Positions 54,742-57,687 of a DNA stretch of 57,687 nucleotides are shown here, piece after piece. Position 1 is the first letter of the stretch, and each line of letters starts with the position of its first letter. Made by a program: the position numbers and the translations under genes. The stretch covers positions 85,827-143,513 of the forward strand of contig NZ_WQOH01000029.1 in NCBI RefSeq assembly GCF_018784445.1. The letters run 5' to 3'. Under the pieces are notes generated by a model that worked only from the letters and a program-made list of their open reading frames with translations, searched no databases and was not told the DNA's origin. The stretch is from Gemmiger formicilis (GTDB lineage: Bacteria > Bacillota > Clostridia > Oscillospirales > Ruminococcaceae).

Positions 54742-55509
54742 ATGAAAAAAACTGCCATCGTCACCGGGTCCAGCCGCGGCATCGGCTTTGCCATTGCCAA
54801 GCAGCTTGGGCTGGATGGATACAATATTGTTATGGTCGCCACCGGCCCACAGGAGAAAAACCAGGCAGCGCTGGACGAGCTGAAAACACAGGGCATCGAC
54901 TGCGCCTATGTGCAGGCCAACATCGGCAGCGCCGACGACCGCAAGAAGATCCTTGACGGCGCACTGGCCGCCTTTGGCCGCGTGGATGTGCTGGTTAATA
55001 ATGCAGGCGTTGCTCCCAAAGTCCGCGCCGATTTGCTGGATATGAGCGAGGAAAGCTTTGACTATGTTGTCGGCATCAACACCAAGGGCAATATGTTCCT
55101 GACGCAGCTGGTGGCCAAGCAGATGATTTCGCAGGAACCTGTCGATGGCCGCAAGGGCGTCATCGTCAATGTGTCCAGCTGCAGTTCGGTGGTGTCCTCC
55201 ACCAACCGCGGTGAATACTGTGTCTCCAAGGCGGGTATCTCGATGCTGACGACGCTCTACGCCGACCGCCTTGCGTCGGAGGGCATCCTTGTCAACGAGG
55301 TGCGCCCCGGCGTTATCGCCACCGATATGACCAGCAAGGTGCAGGGCAAGTATGATGCCTTGATTGAAAAGGGCACCTTCCCCATCGCCCGCTGGGGCAC
55401 GCCGGAGGATGTGGCCGGGGCCGTCAGCCTGCTGTGCAGCGACCGCCTGCGCTACACCACCGGCAACTACATTGATGTGGACGGCGGCTTCCATATCCAG
55501 CGCCTGTAA
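54742..55509 (+). CDS. Short-chain dehydrogenase/reductase (SDR)
   Basis: The 255-residue classical SDR has TGSSRGIGFAIA (cofactor loop), VNNAGVAPK, the catalytic Ser in NVSSCSS, Tyr and Lys in YCVSKAG, and a GNYIDVDGGFHIQRL end. Such enzymes interconvert alcohols and ketones with NAD(P)H. It lies 16 bp after the reductase and 12 bp before the flavoprotein gene, so it should take a neighbouring step, for example reducing a ketone after ring or enone reduction. The ATG at 54742 fits GAGAGGG. Confidence 0.94.
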   Translation: MKKTAIVTGSSRGIGFAIAKQLGLDGYNIVMVATGPQEKNQAALDELKTQGIDCAYVQANIGSADDRKKILDGALAAFGRVDVLVNNAGVAPKVRADLLDMSEESFDYVVGINTKGNMFLTQLVAKQMISQEPVDGRKGVIVNVSSCSSVVSSTNRGEYCVSKAGISMLTTLYADRLASEGILVNEVRPGVIATDMTSKVQGKYDALIEKGTFPIARWGTPEDVAGAVSLLCSDRLRYTTGNYIDVDGGFHIQRL

Positions 55510-55521
55510 GGGAGCAACGAG

Positions 55522-57471
55522 ATGGAAAACGAAATTTTTAAAGCCGGGGCGTACACGGCAAAGGTGTACCGCTGCAATACTGCCGTGGTCGGCAGCGGCG
55601 CGGCGGGCTTCAATGCCGCCGACCGCCTGTGGCAGCTGGGGCAGCATGACATCGTCCTCGTCACCGAGAACCGCGTCGGCGGCACCAGCCGCAACACCGG
55701 CAGCGACAAGCAGACCTACTATAAGCTGACCCTGTCCGGGGGCGACCCCGACAGCGTGCGCGAGATGGCCGACACACTGTTTGCGGGCCGCTGCGTGGAT
55801 GGTGATATTGCCCTGTGCGAGGCCGCGCTCTCGACCCAGTGCTTCTTGAAGCTGGTCGAGCTGGGCGTGCCGTTCCCCCGCAACCGCTACGGCGAGTACA
55901 TCGGCTACAAGACCGACCACGACCCGCGCCGCCGCGCCACCAGCGTGGGACCCTACACCAGCAAGCAGATGACCGAATGTCTGGAAGCTGCCGTGCAGGC
56001 CAAGGGCGTGCCGATGCTGGACAAGACACAAGTCATCAAAATTCTGACGGACGGCGGTACGGTTTGCGGCCTGCTTTGCCTGAACACGGCTGCGCAGGAC
56101 GCCGCCGACCGCTTTACGCTGATTCGATGCAAAAACGTTATCTGGGCCACCGGCGGCCCAGCTGGTATGTACGCCGACAGCGTCTATCCCTTCAGCCAGT
56201 ATGGGGCCACCGGCCTTGCGCTGGAAGCAGGCGCAAAGGGCAAAAACCTGACCGAATGGCAGTACGGCCTGGCATCGGTCGCGCCGCGGTGGAATGTGTC
56301 GGGAACGTATATGCAGGTGCTGCCGCGGGTCTACTCCACGGCGGCAGACGGCAGCGATGAGCGGGAGTTCCTGATGGACTTCTTCACCGATGCGCACGAT
56401 ATGCTCAGCAAGCTGTTTTTGAAGGGCTACCAGTGGCCCTTTGATGTGCGCAAGGTTGCCGACGGCAGCTCCATCATTGACATTCTGGTGTATCTGGAAA
56501 CCTGCAAAGGACGCAAAGTCTATCTTGATTACCGCACAAACCTGATGGACGGCGCGTTTAGCTATGACGACTTGCTGCCCGAGGCGCGCGAGTACCTGAC
56601 CCGCGCCGGTGCCTGCTTCGGCACGCCGATTGAGCGGCTGGCGCAGATGAACCAGCCAGCCATCGATTTTTACCGGGATAAGGGTGTGGATTTGTACACC
56701 CAGCCGTTAGAGATCGCCCTCTGCGCCCAGCATAACAACGGCGGCATTGGCATCGACTGCTGGTGGCAGACCGACGTGAAAGGCCTGTTTGCCGTGGGTG
56801 AAGCCGCTGCCAGCCACGGCGTCTACCGCCCCGGCGGCACGGCGCTGAACGCCGGGCAGGTGGGCAGCACCCGCGCCGCGCAGTACATTGCCGCCCGCTG
56901 CCGGGGCGATGCGCCGGACAATTTCGGTCTGGCCGCCGCCGAGGCGCTGGCCGAGATGGGCGCACTGGCCGACGGCTGCAAGGCCGAGACCGGCAACGTC
57001 CGTGCGCTGTGGAAGCACGCCGCCGAGGAAATGAGCCGCTGCGGCGCTGCCATCCGCGACCCCGCGCAGATACGCGCCTACGGCAAACAGGTGGAAGCGC
57101 AGCTTGCCGACTTTGCTCAAACGGTCAAGGCGGGCAGCCGCACCGAGCTGGCGATGGTCTACCGCCTGCGCGACATGCTGCTGAGCCAGCGCGCTTACCT
57201 GACCGCCATGGCGGACTATACTGCCCACGGCGGGCAAAGCCGCGGCAGTGCCCTGTACACCGACCTGACGGGCGGCGTTAAGCCGTTTGCCCAGCTGCCG
57301 GATACCTTCACCTTTGCCTTGGACGAAACCGAAGCCCCGCTGATTCAGGAGCTGTGGTTCGAGGATGGTACCTGCTGCACCGCTTGGCGCGCCCCGCGCC
57401 CCATCCCCGAGGATGACGACTTTTTTGAAAACGTCTGGCGCAGCTACCGCGAAACCGGCAATATATACTAA
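55522..57471 (+). CDS. Fumarate-reductase-like FAD flavoprotein
   Basis: The 649-residue protein has an N-terminal FAD-binding motif (TAVVGSGAAGFNAADRL), the Ser/Thr-rich RVGGTSRNTGSDKQTYYK, VIWATGGPAG and the family's second FAD motif (GLFAVGEAAASHGVYRPGG), followed by a helical C-terminal domain. The layout is that of succinate dehydrogenase/fumarate reductase and adenylylsulfate reductase alpha subunits, but no Fe-S or membrane subunit gene is present. It may be a soluble enoate reductase or donate electrons to the Fe-S reductase at 53370. GGAGCAACGAG precedes the ATG. Confidence 0.9.
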   Translation: MENEIFKAGAYTAKVYRCNTAVVGSGAAGFNAADRLWQLGQHDIVLVTENRVGGTSRNTGSDKQTYYKLTLSGGDPDSVREMADTLFAGRCVDGDIALCEAALSTQCFLKLVELGVPFPRNRYGEYIGYKTDHDPRRRATSVGPYTSKQMTECLEAAVQAKGVPMLDKTQVIKILTDGGTVCGLLCLNTAAQDAADRFTLIRCKNVIWATGGPAGMYADSVYPFSQYGATGLALEAGAKGKNLTEWQYGLASVAPRWNVSGTYMQVLPRVYSTAADGSDEREFLMDFFTDAHDMLSKLFLKGYQWPFDVRKVADGSSIIDILVYLETCKGRKVYLDYRTNLMDGAFSYDDLLPEAREYLTRAGACFGTPIERLAQMNQPAIDFYRDKGVDLYTQPLEIALCAQHNNGGIGIDCWWQTDVKGLFAVGEAAASHGVYRPGGTALNAGQVGSTRAAQYIAARCRGDAPDNFGLAAAEALAEMGALADGCKAETGNVRALWKHAAEEMSRCGAAIRDPAQIRAYGKQVEAQLADFAQTVKAGSRTELAMVYRLRDMLLSQRAYLTAMADYTAHGGQSRGSALYTDLTGGVKPFAQLPDTFTFALDETEAPLIQELWFEDGTCCTAWRAPRPIPEDDDFFENVWRSYRETGNIY

Positions 57472-57474
57472 AGC

Positions 57475-57504
57475 AAGCGCAGCTTCGTGAAAAGCTGCGC
57501 TTTT
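57475..57504 (+). terminator. Terminator of the redox operon
   Basis: AAGCGCAGCTT pairs perfectly with AAGCTGCGCTT, followed by TT, 4 bp past the flavoprotein stop codon. Confidence 0.75.
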
Positions 57505-57522
57505 GTAAAAGGAGTGGGAACT

Positions 57523-57687
57523 TTGTTTACTATCATCAAACGGCGGGAGCTGAACCTTACCGTAACCGAACTTTGCATCCATCCCCGGCTTTATCAAACA
57601 CGTTGCCGAGGGCGACTTTGAGGCCGCCTACAACGTGATTGCCCAGTCCAGTGCGCTGCCCGCCGTCTGCGGCCGTGTCTGCCCGCA
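57523..57687 (+). pseudogene. Broken PyrK-like/GltD-like gene (runs off the window)
   Basis: From a TTG after AAAAGGAG the frame gives FTIIKRRELNLTVTELCI, the start of PyrK-like FAD/NAD-binding electron-transfer proteins, and then hits a stop. From about 57570, in another frame, the sequence gives IPGFIKHVAEGDFEAAYNVI and SSALPAVCGRVCP, the N-terminal Fe-S region of glutamate-synthase small subunits (GltD). In many anaerobes these are two adjacent genes. Here most of the first and the start of the second appear deleted and joined out of frame. The remainder lies outside the window. Confidence 0.65.

Noticed and set aside
30535-57687. Calling everything right of 30535 as element E3
   Set aside because: No fourth core or right-end module appears in the window, so the extent of E3 cannot be set; some of these genes may be ordinary chromosome.

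Overview
The window looks like a gut member of the Oscillospiraceae (Faecalibacterium, Subdoligranulum or Gemmiger type). This is inferred from Gram-positive ribosome binding sites, sugar ABC cassettes without their own ATPase, YesMN- and LytTR-type two-component systems, many glycosidases and moderately GC-rich codons. The genus is a guess; no rRNA or other marker is present.

The left 31 kb is a tandem array of integrative elements. A 45-bp copy of the 3' half of an initiator tRNA-fMet gene (anticodon loop, T arm, CCA end) occurs at 3610, 16969 and 30535, each followed by a perfect terminator hairpin. To the right of each copy come paired TGACCCCAAAA arm-type sites and a leftward tyrosine integrase gene. 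In the two intact elements a small excisionase gene and a conserved 0.6-1 kb non-coding leader follow, then unrelated cargo, then a conserved 0.5-0.6 kb right-end module with paired TGCCCCCAAAA sites. E0 (entered part-way) carries a GNAT protein / small protein / SecB-like chaperone operon beside the 3' end of a group II intron. E1 (about 13.4 kb) carries a LytTR two-component system, a membrane-anchored GH3 enzyme, a small membrane protein, a membrane-anchored esterase, a GH2 enzyme and a GtrA-like protein. E2 (about 13.6 kb) carries GH1 beta-glucosidase, GH94 phosphorylase, a LacI regulator and a sugar ABC transporter. E3 begins at 30535, but its integrase is cut to the C-terminal third and its excisionase and most of its leader are lost; its right end is not in the window.

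Right of the E3 scar is a long glycoside-utilisation region. Two tandem Gfo/Idh/MocA oxidoreductases and a GH43 run rightward. A leftward set comprises a YesM/YesN pair, a sugar ABC transporter, a DUF4965-type protein, a TIM-barrel isomerase/epimerase and a third Gfo/Idh/MocA protein. A GH38 alpha-mannosidase and a fourth Gfo/Idh/MocA protein run rightward. This suggests import of oligosaccharides or glycosides followed by both hydrolytic and oxidative (3-keto) processing.

The last 7 kb is a separate redox operon: an amidohydrolase (decarboxylase-type family), an AspT/YidE-type transporter, an AraC regulator, an Fe-S old-yellow-enzyme-like reductase, an SDR and a fumarate-reductase-like flavoprotein. 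It probably serves reductive breakdown of a small unsaturated or aromatic compound. The window ends in a broken gene that joins a PyrK-like start to a GltD-like segment.

The main candidates for something new are the serial tRNA-fMet array that carries sugar-utilisation cargo, the integrase with a fused HicB-like domain, the iteron/hairpin leader with its palindromic operators, and the GNAT/small protein/SecB triad as a possible chaperone-controlled toxin-antitoxin system.
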